The notes: generated from the letters alone by a model not told the origin. A stretch of DNA of 31,382 nt from VRUE01 sp035997045 (GCA_035997045.1 DASYIY010000077.1:1-31382); one strand, 5' to 3'; shown: positions 1 to 7,864, counted from the first letter of the stretch. Numbers and translations: made by a program.

Positions 1-1131
1 CCCGTCCTTCATGCAGGCGGCGATGTAGGAGGCGCTGGTGCCGAACATGGTCACCCCGGCGCGCTCGGCGAGGTCCCAGAGCACGCCCATGTCGGGGTGG
101 CCGGGGCTGCCGTCGTAGAGCACGATCGCGGCCTTGGTCAGTAGCCCGGAGACGATGAAGTTCCACATCATCCAGCCCGTCGTGGTGAACCAGAAGAGCC
201 GGTCGCCGGGATGGGCGTCGACGTGGAGGTGGAGCTTCTTCAGGTGCTCGAGCAGGATGCCGCCCTGCGACTGGACGATCGCCTTCGGCAGGCCGGTGGT
301 GCCAGACGAGTAGAGCACCCAGAGCGGGTGCTCGAAGGGGACGCGCTCGAAAGTCAGCTCGGTTCCCGCGCCGGAGGCGAGCAGGTCCTCCCAGCGGACC
401 GCGTCGCGCAGCGGGGAGAGGTCGGGATCGGGATCGAGGTAGGGGAGGACGACGGTGCTCGCCAGGCTTGGCATCGCCGCCTGCAGCTGGGCGAGCGTCT
501 CGCGGCGGTCGAAGTCCTTGCCGCCGTAGCGGTAGCCGTCGACCGCGAAGAGGACCTTGGGCTCGATCTGGGCAAAGCGGTCGATCACGCTGGCCGGGCC
601 GAAGTCGGGCGAGCAGCTCGACCAGACGGCGCCGATGCTGGCGCTGGCGAGGAAGGCGACGACCGCCTCGGCGATGTTGGGCAGGTAGGCGACGACGCGG
701 TCGCCGCGCTCGACGCCGAGCGCGCGCAGTCCCGCGGCCGTGGCGGCTACCTGGGCACGCAGCTCGCCCCAGCTCAGCTCGCCGAGCTCGCGCAGCTCCG
801 AGGCGTGCAGGATCGCCGGCTCGCTGTCGTCCTTGTCTGCAAAGACGTGCTCGGCGTAGTTGAGGCGGGTGCCGGCGAACCACTCGGCGCCGGGCATCTC
901 GTCACTGCCGAGCACCCGCTCATAGCCGCCATCGGCCTGCACGCCGAAGAAGTCCCAGATCGAGGACCAGAAGCCCTCGAGGTCGTCGACCGACCAGCGC
1001 CAGAGCCCGTCGTAGTCGGCGAAGCTGAGCCCGCGCTCGGCCTCGAGCCAGCGCATGTACTCGGTCAGGCGGGCGCGCTCGACCAGCTCGGCCGGCGGGT
1101 CCCAGAGCTTCTCGGGCGTCCGCTCGTTCAC
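1..1131 (-). CDS. Acetoacetyl-CoA synthetase (acetoacetate-CoA ligase), C-terminal part outside the window
   Basis: ANL-superfamily AMP-forming ligase expected to activate acetoacetate to acetoacetyl-CoA in the cytoplasm. About 377 N-terminal residues are visible; the family is usually about 650 residues, so the C-terminal domain lies beyond the left edge. The N-terminus (LWDPP...YMRWLE), the segment EWFAGTRLNYAEHVF and the phosphate-binding loop YSSGTTGLPKAIV near residue 270 are typical. The nearby FWFTTTGWMMWN segment fits acetoacetyl-CoA rather than acetyl-CoA synthetases. The GTG start at 1131 forms a GTGA overlap with the stop of the upstream hydrolase gene, so the two genes are probably translated together from one mRNA. 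A related short-chain acyl substrate cannot be excluded. Confidence 0.88.
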   Translation of the reverse strand, partial: MNERTPEKLWDPPAELVERARLTEYMRWLEAERGLSFADYDGLWRWSVDDLEGFWSSIWDFFGVQADGGYERVLGSDEMPGAEWFAGTRLNYAEHVFADKDDSEPAILHASELRELGELSWGELRAQVAATAAGLRALGVERGDRVVAYLPNIAEAVVAFLASASIGAVWSSCSPDFGPASVIDRFAQIEPKVLFAVDGYRYGGKDFDRRETLAQLQAAMPSLASTVVLPYLDPDPDLSPLRDAVRWEDLLASGAGTELTFERVPFEHPLWVLYSSGTTGLPKAIVQSQGGILLEHLKKLHLHVDAHPGDRLFWFTTTGWMMWNFIVSGLLTKAAIVLYDGSPGHPDMGVLWDLAERAGVTMFGTSASYIAACMKDG

Positions 1132-1964
1132 GCCGCCGCGGCGGCGGCTGAGCCCGCCTGCGCGAGGTCGAGCTCGTCCGGATCGTGCGAGCAGATCAGC
1201 CGCACCTCGTCGCCGTGCCGCGTCACCAGCTCCCGTAGGCGCTCCTGGTTGGCCAGGCGCTGCTTGCGGTCGGCATTGTTGAGGTTCTGGAAGAAGCGCA
1301 GGCCGGGTGGGCAGCTGGGGGGAGTGGCGATCTCGTTGTGGTGGAAGTAGGCGTCGCCGCAGTGCAACAGCCAGCTGTCCCCAGTCTTGATCGCGACCCC
1401 GGTGTGGCCGAGCGTGTGCCCGATCAGGGGAACCATCAGCACCTCGGTACCGAGGTCGGGAAGGATCTTCACGCCCGCGAAGCCGAACCAGTCGTCGCCT
1501 TCAGCGTCGTGCCGGACCCAGTGAGGACTGTGGTTCCAGTGGACGCCGAGGTAGCGGGGGCGATCGCGCAGACTCGGGTGCAGGGCGGCGTCGAGCTCGC
1601 GCCCGAAGATGTGGACCTCGGCCTGCGGGAAGTCGGGCAGCCCGCCGCTGTGGTCTGGGTCGAGGTGGGTGGTGACGATCTGGCGCACGTCGGCCGGGTC
1701 GAAGCCGAGGCTCTTGACCTGCTCCAGCGCGGTTTCCTCGATCGTCGTCTGCGGATTCATCAGTGCGAAGACGGGCCCGAGCTGTTTCGGGTTGCGCACG
1801 TCCTCGGCTCCGAAGCCGGTGTCGAGCAGGACCAGCCCGTCATCGGCCTCGATCAGGAGGCAGTGGCAGACGCTCCTGCCCGGCTCGAGCAGGCCACCCT
1901 TGCCGTTGATCAAGCGTGCGCCGCGGGGGCAGAGCGTGCCGCAGTTGAGGTGGTGGATCCGCAT
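1128..1964 (-). CDS. Metallo-beta-lactamase-fold hydrolase (N-acyl homoserine lactonase-like)
   Basis: 278-residue member of the metallo-beta-lactamase superfamily, resembling the AHL-lactonase-like branch. The metal motif is H100-L-D102-P-D104-H105, where D102 stands in place of the more usual histidine of HxHxDH. Later ligands are visible in GHTLGHTG and in the CGDAYF segment. The N-terminal part carries LLDTGFG, the usual first strand-loop. The C-terminus ends in a run of alanines. It is the first gene of a two-gene operon with the acetoacetyl-CoA synthetase, so a lactone or thioester of ketone or short-acyl metabolism is a reasonable substrate guess, but the sequence does not show one. 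A TAGACT hexamer at 1980-1975 lies 10 bases before the ATG, giving a leader of only about 4 bases. Confidence 0.85.
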   Translation of the reverse strand: MRIHHLNCGTLCPRGARLINGKGGLLEPGRSVCHCLLIEADDGLVLLDTGFGAEDVRNPKQLGPVFALMNPQTTIEETALEQVKSLGFDPADVRQIVTTHLDPDHSGGLPDFPQAEVHIFGRELDAALHPSLRDRPRYLGVHWNHSPHWVRHDAEGDDWFGFAGVKILPDLGTEVLMVPLIGHTLGHTGVAIKTGDSWLLHCGDAYFHHNEIATPPSCPPGLRFFQNLNNADRKQRLANQERLRELVTRHGDEVRLICSHDPDELDLAQAGSAAAAAA

Positions 1965-2049
1965 GCCGCCGATGAGTCTATTCAGGCGCGAGCCGACCGA
2001 TCGGCACTTATGCCCCTATCGTGGCTGACCGCTCTATCTTTTGTCCCGC

Positions 2050-2133
2050 GCCGGAGTGGCGGAATTGGTATACGCGATCGGCTCAAAATCGATTGCCCTT
2101 ACGGGCTTGTGGGTTCGAGTCCCACCTCCGGTA
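2050..2133 (+). tRNA. tRNA-Leu (CAA)
   Basis: 84-nt class II tRNA. The acceptor stem GCCGGAG pairs with CTCCGGT; the anticodon loop CTCAAAA sits on stem ATCGG/TCGAT and gives anticodon CAA. A long variable arm (TGCCC/GGGC) and T arm GTGGG/CCCAC follow. The discriminator is A and CCA is not encoded. TATCTT at 2035-2040, 9 bases upstream, is the probable -10 element. Confidence 0.97.
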
Positions 2134-2158
2134 TACAACTCGAAGAGGCTGTTGAGGT

Positions 2159-2704
2159 TCAGGCTGGCAGCAGGGGAGCGCTGTCGTCGGGAGCGGCGCC
2201 GGCGCCGTAGTCCTCGCCGTAGCCGATCGGGCGCTCCTCCTCGACGTGCCAGTTCTGGTTGAAGGCGTAGAGCGCGACCGCGATCAGGATCAGCTGCAGG
2301 ATCGCGAGGATGATCACCAGCAGGCCGATCAGCGGCGAGGGGAGCAGGCCTTCGTCGAAGCCGGTCTTGTCGCGGGCGAACCAGCTGTCGGCGCCGGTCG
2401 CGCAGAAGATCGCCAGGATCATCGAGAGCGCCGCGGCGACCGGCAGGATGCCGCGGTTCCAGCGGAAGACGAGGAAGGCGAAGAAGGCGTAGAGCGCGGC
2501 GTAGATCAGGCAGACGATCCCCATGCCGCCACCGCCGGTCATCAGCGAGAAGCCGGTGATCGTGATCAGGAAGGCGAGTGCCGAGGTCGCCGCGAGCAGG
2601 ACGAAGAGCACGAACTTGGTCGTGATCGACTCGGCTTTCTCCCGATTTGGCCGCCACAATTCGTAGCCAGGCCTGACCTCTCCAACCGCCACGCCAACGA
2701 TCAT
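2159..2704 (-). CDS. Four-helix membrane protein of unknown function
   Basis: I do not recognise the family. The 181-residue product has four hydrophobic segments at about residues 28-52, 59-80, 86-104 and 125-148. A charged N-terminus (WRPNREK) precedes them, and an acidic, glycine-rich tail (about 153-181) that is probably cytoplasmic follows. It lies between two tRNA-Leu genes and reads against them. A TAGATT hexamer at 2712-2707 ends only 2 bases before the ATG at 2704. If that is the -10 element, transcription starts near 2700 and translation more likely begins at the in-frame GTG at 2692 (4 residues shorter). Confidence 0.75.
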   Translation of the reverse strand: MIVGVAVGEVRPGYELWRPNREKAESITTKFVLFVLLAATSALAFLITITGFSLMTGGGGMGIVCLIYAALYAFFAFLVFRWNRGILPVAAALSMILAIFCATGADSWFARDKTGFDEGLLPSPLIGLLVIILAILQLILIAVALYAFNQNWHVEEERPIGYGEDYGAGAAPDDSAPLLPA

Positions 2705-2765
2705 AGAATCTAAGAGCGACGCTGCGGCATTGGTCGCGCGTTAAGGCGTAAGTTGGAGCGGCCAC

Positions 2766-2849
2766 GCGGGCGTGGTGAAATTGGCAAACACGCTGGCTTT
2801 AGGTGCCAGTGCTCGAGAGAGCTTGGGGGTTCAAGTCCCTCCGCCCGCA
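2766..2849 (+). tRNA. tRNA-Leu (UAG)
   Basis: 84-nt class II tRNA with a perfect acceptor stem GCGGGCG/CGCCCGC. The anticodon loop TTTAGGT on stem CTGGC/GCCAG gives TAG. The variable arm is GCTC/GAGC-like, the discriminator is A and CCA is not encoded. TAAGTT at 2749-2754, 11 bases upstream, is the probable -10 element. Confidence 0.97.
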
Positions 2850-2914
2850 TCGCGATTTCCGGCTGGATCGCCTGAGTGCGAGCAGCGCTCCGGCCCGGCT
2901 AGCATGGCTCCTCT

Positions 2915-2988
2915 GGGGCAGTGGCCCAACTGGCTAAGGCACCGGTCTCCAAAACCGGCGATTCCAGGTTCGAGTCCTGGCTGCCCCG
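2915..2988 (+). tRNA. tRNA-Trp (CCA)
   Basis: 74-nt tRNA with acceptor stem GGGGCAG/CTGCCCC. The anticodon loop CTCCAAA on stem CCGGT/ACCGG gives anticodon CCA. The T arm is CCAGG/CCTGG and the discriminator is G. TAGCAT at 2900-2905 is the probable -10 element. No secE or nusG follows, although tRNA-Trp often sits next to those genes in bacteria. Confidence 0.97.
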
Positions 2989-3031
2989 TTCGATTCTTTT
3001 GGTCTTCGTTCGCTGGGGCGATCTCCGGTCG

Positions 3032-3286
3032 TCAGCGCAGCTCGTCTAGGGAAGTGACCTCGAGGTCGAACGGTTCCTCGGCAGAGCGCCGGCGCCGGTA
3101 TGGGGAGACGGTCACGCGGTGGACCTCGCCGCAGGGGCACGGGACCTCGATCGGCCGGGTGTCGGCGGCCGGGTCGGAGTCGACCTTGAGGCGCCGGAGC
3201 TTGCCGGTGGGCTTGCAGCCGAACGAGATCACCCAGCCGTAGTCGACTGGCTCGGCGTGCTTTTTGGTGCGGCGGGGTTTAGGCAT
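3032..3286 (-). CDS. 84-residue basic protein with a CPCG motif, unknown function
   Basis: Small protein with a lysine/arginine-rich N-terminus (MPKPRRTKK). A predicted beta-rich middle carries a lone cysteine in FGCKPTG and the pair CPCGEVH, and the C-terminal end is acidic (DLEVTSLDEL). The three cysteines and one histidine could bind a metal, but no known zinc ribbon is complete. The ATG at 3286 is preceded by GAGAAT six bases upstream, a weaker version of the -10 element seen at other leaderless starts in the window. Codon use and the protein-like composition support a real gene; the function is not known to me. Confidence 0.6.
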   Translation of the reverse strand: MPKPRRTKKHAEPVDYGWVISFGCKPTGKLRRLKVDSDPAADTRPIEVPCPCGEVHRVTVSPYRRRRSAEEPFDLEVTSLDELR

Positions 3287-3511
3287 CTACCTATTCTCAT
3301 CGCTGCGCACCAGTCTTGCCTTGACCGCAAGTCGAGAGGCTGGGGCAGGACCTGGTGCTCGTCAGCCTCGCCAGGGCACGCCTAGCACTACTCAGTATCT
3401 CCAGTCTGCTTGCTCTTTCTAGGCGTCTAGCGTCACGCCCGCACCGAGCGTTGGGCCCAGGGAGCTGTCGTCAACACAATGCTCCTCACGTGAACGCTCG
3501 ATGCTTGCTCG

Positions 3512-3748
3512 ATGGACGGGGAGGGGTGTTTGCATGGCGCCCTCCCGAAAGCTACGGCAGCCGCGTTGGACGGCGGGAAAGATCCTGTGAAAGCCAAAGG
3601 AAGCGGTGCCCGTCGCGGAGGTCGGGCTACCGGCGAGCGCGACTTCACCGGCAAGATCGAGTGGGTGCAGATCGACGTCGACGAGGCCGCCGAGGATCAC
3701 CTGATCTCCCCCGAGGAGCGCCTGCGAGTCGCGCTTGCCCGGCAGTAA
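3512..3748 (+). pseudogene. Probable remnant: C-terminal end of an arylsulfatase-like protein
   Basis: The frame gives 78 residues. Only the last ~35 (from ERDFTGKIEWVQIDVD through LISPEERLRVALARQ) look conserved to me, and they resemble the extreme C-terminus of actinobacterial arylsulfatases. That is a recollection of the family, not a search result. The preceding residues are low-complexity, and no sulfatase catalytic region (CxPxR) lies upstream in any frame. Starts are possible at ATG 3512 and at GTG 3587, the latter with a weak GGGAAAG upstream. The neighbours are a divergent small gene and the convergent desaturase gene. It could instead be a short functional protein. Confidence 0.4.
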
Positions 3749-3783
3749 GCGAAGCCCTCGCTCCGCTCCTGAAGTCCCCGGCT

Positions 3784-4926
3784 TTAGGCGGCGACCGGAA
3801 CTCGCTCTTTCTCGCCTTCGTGCCCCGCGGTGGGCAGCCGACCTGCGCTGTTGCTCTTCCTGTCGGGAAGCGCGAGGCGGCAGATCTTTCTGACGACGCT
3901 GCCGAACTGCTTGCCCAGCGGGCCGACGTTGTAGGGGATGCCGTAGCGCTCGCAGATCTCGCGCACCTCGGTTGAGATTTCCGCGTAGCGGTTGGCCGGT
4001 AGGTCCGGGAAGAGGTGGTGCTCGATCTGGAAGCTGAGGTTGCCGGCGAGGATGTGGAAGGGCCGGCTGCCGCTGAGATTGGCCGAGCCGAGCAGCTGGC
4101 GGTAGTACCACTGGCCGCGGCTCTCGTTCGCGGTCTCCTCCTCGGTGAACTCGTGGGTGCCTTCCGGGAAGTGTCCGCAGAAGATGATCGTGAACGACCA
4201 GACGTTGCGGACCAGGTTCGCGGTCGCGTTGCCGGCCAGGGGAAAGAGGAAGAACGGGCCCGACAGCGCCGGGAAGATCACGTAGTCCTTGAGGGTCTGG
4301 CGGCGGACCTTCTTCCAGATCCCGCCGATCAGCTCACGCTTGTCGGCGAGCTTCGCCTCGCCGGTGGTCAGGCGCTCGACTTCGAGGTCGTGCAGTGCCA
4401 CTCCGTACTGGAAGAGCAGCGCCAGCAGGGTCGCGTAGACCGGATTGCCCAAGTAGTAGGGCCTCCAGCTCTGATCCTCCGACATGCGCAGCACGCCGTA
4501 GCCGATGTCGCGGTCCTTGCCGACGATGTTGGTGTGGGTGTGGTGCATGTAGTTGTGGGAGTGGCGCCACTGATCGGCCGGACAGGCGTTGTCCCACTCG
4601 AACTGCTTCCCGGAGAGTGCCGGGTCGTTCATCCAGTCGTACTGGCCGTGCATCACGTTGTGGCCGATCTCCATGTTGTCGAGGATCTTGGAGAGCGAGA
4701 GGGCAGCCGTGCCGGCGACCCAGGCCGGGGGGAAGACGCCCGCCCAGAGCAGGCCGCGCCCGGCGACCTCGAGCCCGCGCTGGGCGCGGATCACCTTGCG
4801 GATGTAGCTGGCGTCGCGCTCGCCGCGATCGGCGAGGACGCGCTGGCGAATCGCGTCGAGCTCCTCTCCGAAGCTCTCGATCTGCTCCGGCGTGAGGGGA
4901 ATCTGGCTTTCGGTCGTCGTGCTCAT
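3784..4926 (-). CDS. Membrane acyl-CoA/acyl-lipid desaturase, DesA3 type
   Basis: 380-residue di-iron fatty acid desaturase that introduces a double bond into acyl chains at the membrane, using electrons from a reductase. The three histidine boxes are complete: H89-x3-H93, the long H122-S-H124...H128-H129-T-H131, and Q300-I-E-H303-H304. Hydrophobic segments flank them (about 58-80, 160-180, 215-255). The sequence around the first two boxes closely matches my memory of mycobacterial DesA3. The gene is 25 bases downstream of its probable reductase, and an AAAGGCACC stretch precedes the ATG. Both are divergent from a MerR regulator. The position of the new double bond cannot be read from the sequence. 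Confidence 0.93.
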   Translation of the reverse strand: MSTTTESQIPLTPEQIESFGEELDAIRQRVLADRGERDASYIRKVIRAQRGLEVAGRGLLWAGVFPPAWVAGTAALSLSKILDNMEIGHNVMHGQYDWMNDPALSGKQFEWDNACPADQWRHSHNYMHHTHTNIVGKDRDIGYGVLRMSEDQSWRPYYLGNPVYATLLALLFQYGVALHDLEVERLTTGEAKLADKRELIGGIWKKVRRQTLKDYVIFPALSGPFFLFPLAGNATANLVRNVWSFTIIFCGHFPEGTHEFTEEETANESRGQWYYRQLLGSANLSGSRPFHILAGNLSFQIEHHLFPDLPANRYAEISTEVREICERYGIPYNVGPLGKQFGSVVRKICRLALPDRKSNSAGRLPTAGHEGEKERVPVAA

Positions 4927-4951
4927 CTTGGTGCCTTTCGTTGAAGTCGGT

Positions 4952-6061
4952 TCAAAGGTCGATTACGAGGTCGCTGAGCGGAGCGGAGATGCAGAGCTGG
5001 ATCTCCTCGTCGGGTGCGGTGGAGACCTCATCGGTGAGCAGGTTCTTGACGGTGCCGCTCAGCTTGCGGCAGGTGCAGGTGTGGCAGATCCCCATGCGAC
5101 AGCCCGACTGCGCCGGGACGCCGGCCTGCTCGGCCTGCTCGAGGATCGAGGCGCCGCTGTTGCGGACCTCGAGGTCCGAGCCGGCGAAGCGGATCGAGCC
5201 CGTTCCGGGCTCTCCGGCGGGGAGCAGGCTGGGGGGGACGAAGCTCTCGACGTGCAGCCGCTGCTCGAGGCCGTTGGCCCAGGTGCCGCGTACGGCATCG
5301 AGCAGGGCAGGAGGACCGCAGGCGAAGGTCTCCGCGGCGGTGAAGCTGGGGTCGGCTTGGGGAAGGTGGGCCGGGCTGAAGTGGCCGTCGAGCTCGCCGG
5401 CGCCGGGCGCCCGCGTGTAGGAGCGGGTCAGCTTGAAGTTCGGGTTCTCGGCGGCCAGGCGGTCGAGCTCCTCGCGGTAGATCGCGCTAGCGGGGTCCGG
5501 CGCGTACTGGATCAGCGCGATCTGCCCCGGGTGCCGCTCCGCGCAGAGGGTGCGGAGGATCGCCATCAGGGGGGTAATGCCGCTGCCGGCGCCGATCAGC
5601 AGGATCGAGTCGGGACGCGAATCGGGAAGGTGGAAGTCTCCGTCGGCCTGCGAGAGGCCGAGCACCATGCCGGGCCGGGCGTGGTCGGCGAGGAAGTTCG
5701 AGACCAGGCCGTCGGGATGGCGCTTGACCGTGATCTCCAGCTCGCGGCCGGAGCTCTCGGGAGAGGCCGGCGAGTAGCAGCGGGCGTGTCGAACGCCGTC
5801 GATCTCGACCGAGACCTGGACGAACTGACCGGCACGCAGGCCCTTCCAGGCGCGGTTGGGACGCAAGGTCAGGGTGACGCTGTCCTCGGTGCCATGCCCA
5901 GCCGCGACGACCTCGCCCCTGCACTCGCCGATAACGAGGGTCGGCTTGATCTGCTCGAGGTAGCGATCGATCCCGTGCGGTCCGGCGATCGCGTCAAACA
6001 GGCGCTGGGCAGGAATCCCGCGGCGGCGAGGTGGCGCTGTAGCTGTGGCTGTCGGGCTCAT
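4952..6061 (-). CDS. Flavin/2Fe-2S oxidoreductase, electron donor for the desaturase
   Basis: 369-residue fusion of a ferredoxin-reductase-type module and a plant-type 2Fe-2S ferredoxin, as in the partner of mycobacterial DesA3. The FAD contact is R94-C-Y96-S97, the NAD(P)H loop is GAGSGITPL at about 157-165, and ACGPP follows at about 247-251. The iron-sulphur ligands are C321, C326, C329 and C357. It should pass electrons from NAD(P)H through FAD and the cluster to the desaturase. The ATG at 6061 is preferred because AGGAAAGAGGAAGAG lies just upstream. An in-frame ATG at 6133 would add 24 unlikely residues and extend over the intergenic inverted repeat. Confidence 0.93.
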   Translation of the reverse strand: MSPTATATAPPRRRGIPAQRLFDAIAGPHGIDRYLEQIKPTLVIGECRGEVVAAGHGTEDSVTLTLRPNRAWKGLRAGQFVQVSVEIDGVRHARCYSPASPESSGRELEITVKRHPDGLVSNFLADHARPGMVLGLSQADGDFHLPDSRPDSILLIGAGSGITPLMAILRTLCAERHPGQIALIQYAPDPASAIYREELDRLAAENPNFKLTRSYTRAPGAGELDGHFSPAHLPQADPSFTAAETFACGPPALLDAVRGTWANGLEQRLHVESFVPPSLLPAGEPGTGSIRFAGSDLEVRNSGASILEQAEQAGVPAQSGCRMGICHTCTCRKLSGTVKNLLTDEVSTAPDEEIQLCISAPLSDLVIDL

Positions 6062-6172
6062 TCTCTTCCTCTTTCCTGGGTGTTTCACAGCAATACCCGT
6101 GACGGAGGACAACGTAACACCAAATGCCGTCACGTCAACTAGCGCGCCGTCTTTCAGTGATAGGTTTCACAG
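6062..6172. promoter_or_regulatory. Divergent promoter region with inverted repeat between reductase and MerR genes
   Basis: The 8-base arms CGTGACGG (6098-6105) and CCGTCACG (6127-6134) form a perfect inverted repeat with a 21-base centre. The direct repeat GTTTCACAG occurs at 6082-6090 and 6164-6172, near each start codon. TAGGTT at 6161-6166 lies exactly 6 bases before the MerR ATG and is the likely -10 element of a leaderless transcript. On the minus strand TACGTT (6115-6110) is a possible -10 for the reductase-desaturase operon, and it lies inside the inverted repeat. Binding by the adjacent MerR protein is inference. Confidence 0.5.
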
Positions 6173-6916
6173 ATGGCGACCACCAAGCCCGAGAACGATC
6201 TGACGATCGAACAGCTCGCCGCGGAGACGGGGATAACCGTCCGCAACATCCGTTCGCACCGGGCGCGGGGACTGCTGCCTGCCCCCGAGGTGCGCGACCG
6301 CGTCGGCTACTACGGGCCCGAGCACCTCGATCGGCTGCGGATGATCCAAGAGCTGCAGACCGATGGCTTCAACCTCAAGGGGATCGAGCGGCTGCTGAGC
6401 CAGAACCTGGGGCCCGCCGAGCAATTTCTCTCCTTCAAGCGGGCGCTCGACGAGTTCGACGGCGAGCAACCGGAGACCTTCACCCGCGAGGAGCTGGCCG
6501 ACCGCTTCGGGACGGGGATCGACGACGCGCTGAAGCGAGCGCTCGATGCCGGAGCGCTCGTGGCGATCGGCGACGACCGCTTCGAGGCGCCGTTTCCCTC
6601 GCTGCTGGACGCCGCCGAGGGCGTCGTCGCGACGGGCGTGCCGCTCGATCACGCCCTTGCCGTGATCGCCAAGGTGCAGAGCCGCTGCAGGTCCGTCTCC
6701 CACGAGTTCGTCAAGCTCTTCCTCGAAGACATCTGGAAGCCCTTCGAAGCGGCCGGCTATCCGGAAGAGCGCTGGCCGGAGGTTCGCGCCGCGCTGGATC
6801 AGCTGCGCCCGCTGTCGCTGCAGGCGCTGGTCGCCGTCTATCGGATGACGATGTCCGACGAAGTCGAGAAGGCCTTCGGCAAGCAGCTCGAGCGAATGGC
6901 CAAACGAAAGGGTTGA
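6173..6916 (+). CDS. MerR-family transcriptional regulator
   Basis: 247-residue regulator. Residues 10-75 form the MerR winged-helix domain (LTIEQLAAETGITVRNIRSHRARGLLP written in the usual pattern, then YYGPEHLDRL and a long helix). The remaining ~170 residues are helical and probably form a dimerisation and effector domain. They lack the cysteine clusters of metal-sensing MerR proteins, so the signal is more likely an organic molecule or an acyl chain. It is divergent from the reductase-desaturase operon and probably controls it and itself through the shared 111-base intergenic region. The -10 hexamer TAGGTT ends 6 bases before the ATG and no Shine-Dalgarno sequence is present, which suggests leaderless translation. 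Confidence 0.88.
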   Translation: MATTKPENDLTIEQLAAETGITVRNIRSHRARGLLPAPEVRDRVGYYGPEHLDRLRMIQELQTDGFNLKGIERLLSQNLGPAEQFLSFKRALDEFDGEQPETFTREELADRFGTGIDDALKRALDAGALVAIGDDRFEAPFPSLLDAAEGVVATGVPLDHALAVIAKVQSRCRSVSHEFVKLFLEDIWKPFEAAGYPEERWPEVRAALDQLRPLSLQALVAVYRMTMSDEVEKAFGKQLERMAKRKG

Positions 6917-6936
6917 GGCTGGCTACAGTGCTAGCC

Positions 6937-7812
6937 ATGTGCATGCAGCGCATGGCCAGCATCGCGGCGATCCTTGCCGTCGGCGTATTTGTCTCCGGCA
7001 TCCAACTGACGCCAAATGACCCCGCGGCGTCCGTCGCAGAGGCAGCCGGTTCAGAGTCCTCTTCATCTTCGTTCTTTGCCTCGGGCGATGGGACTTCCGC
7101 TTTGCTCGACCGGGCGATCCTCGCCGCGGTCACCGCGGCGAAGGCAAGCGGGGCGCTCGAGGCGATCGAAGGCAGCCTGATCTACCTGGGCGCCAAATAC
7201 GAGAGCCAGAAGACGGCCCAAGAAGTCGCCGCGCCTTCCCCCGAACCCCAAGCATCGCCGCCAGCGGAGACGAGCGTGGGGGGCGAGTCCGCGCTGCCGC
7301 CGGCCTCGGCGGGCAGCAACGGCACGAAGATCTCACCGCCGCCGGGCGTCGGCAAACACCTCGTCGCCCGCGCCCCGGCGCCATCGAGCCCCGGCGCGGC
7401 CGAGGCGACCGCGACCTATGTCAGCGGCATCGCCCTCGCTCCTCCCGACGCTCCCGAACGGATCACTGGAGCGATCAACGCCGCCAACACGATCGTCGGC
7501 CGGCCTTATATATGGGGCGGCGGTCACGGCTCCTGGTACTCGCAGGGGTACGACTGCTCCGGGGCCGTCAGCTTCGCCCTCGCCGGAGGGGGCTTCCTCG
7601 CAAGCCCCCTCACCTCTGGCCAGCTGGAGTCATGGGGCGCGCCCGGGCCGGGCCGTTGGCTGACGGTCTACGCGAGCGGTTCGCACGCCTACGCGGTGAT
7701 CGCCGGCCTGCGCTGGGACACCGTCGGGGACGCGAGCGGCACGGGCCCGCGCTGGCACCTTGCCGGAGCCGTACCCGCGGGCTTCGTAGCGCGCCACCCG
7801 CCCGGCTACTGA
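6937..7812 (+). CDS. Secreted NlpC/P60-like cysteine peptidase
   Basis: 291-residue exported protein. Residues 6-22 are a signal-peptide core, 40-160 are low-complexity and rich in Ser, Pro and Ala (a probable wall-spanning linker), and 165-291 form an NlpC/P60-type domain. The catalytic candidates are C207 in YDCSGAVSFAL and H250 in SGSHAYAVIAG. GRPYIWGGGHG, just before, is the usual N-terminal strand of the fold. It should cleave peptidoglycan stem peptides or a related amide in the envelope. It begins 20 bases after the MerR stop, but TACAGT at 6924-6929, 7 bases before the ATG, suggests its own near-leaderless promoter. Other in-frame ATGs at 6943 and 6952 are possible starts. Confidence 0.85.
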   Translation: MCMQRMASIAAILAVGVFVSGIQLTPNDPAASVAEAAGSESSSSSFFASGDGTSALLDRAILAAVTAAKASGALEAIEGSLIYLGAKYESQKTAQEVAAPSPEPQASPPAETSVGGESALPPASAGSNGTKISPPPGVGKHLVARAPAPSSPGAAEATATYVSGIALAPPDAPERITGAINAANTIVGRPYIWGGGHGSWYSQGYDCSGAVSFALAGGGFLASPLTSGQLESWGAPGPGRWLTVYASGSHAYAVIAGLRWDTVGDASGTGPRWHLAGAVPAGFVARHPPGY

Positions 7813-7819
7813 GCGCCGC

Positions 7820-7864
7820 CGAGACCGTCTCAACCCGCCTATATCGCGGGCTGAGACGGTCTCG
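7820..7864. terminator. Large hairpin between convergent genes (bidirectional terminator candidate)
   Basis: CGAGACCGTCTCA (7820-7832) pairs perfectly with TGAGACGGTCTCG (7852-7864). After one A-C mismatch, CCCGC (7834-7838) pairs with GCGGG (7846-7850) around a 7-base loop. It lies 7 bases after the stop of the NlpC-like gene and 9 bases from the stop of the facing lipoprotein gene. There is no T-run, so it could act as a factor-assisted terminator or as an mRNA 3'-end stabiliser for both transcripts. Confidence 0.6.

Noticed and set aside
211..2210. Two long plus-strand frames over the left operon
   Set aside because: Antisense to the acetoacetyl-CoA synthetase and the metallo-beta-lactamase-fold genes, with composition typical of a shadow frame.
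2034..2765. 243-residue minus-strand frame passing through tRNA-Leu(CAA)
   Set aside because: It joins the antisense of a tRNA to an out-of-phase reading of the membrane protein gene.
2766..2988. tRNA cluster as an integration site
   Set aside because: No integrase and no repeated tRNA 3' fragment found near these tRNAs by eye.
4892..6142. 416-residue open frame on the plus strand
   Set aside because: Antisense shadow of the desaturase reductase, which has complete FAD, NAD(P)H and 2Fe-2S motifs on the minus strand.
6124..6936. Upstream extension of the NlpC-like frame
   Set aside because: The frame is open only because it runs out of phase through the MerR gene. The signal peptide and near-leaderless promoter place the start at 6937.
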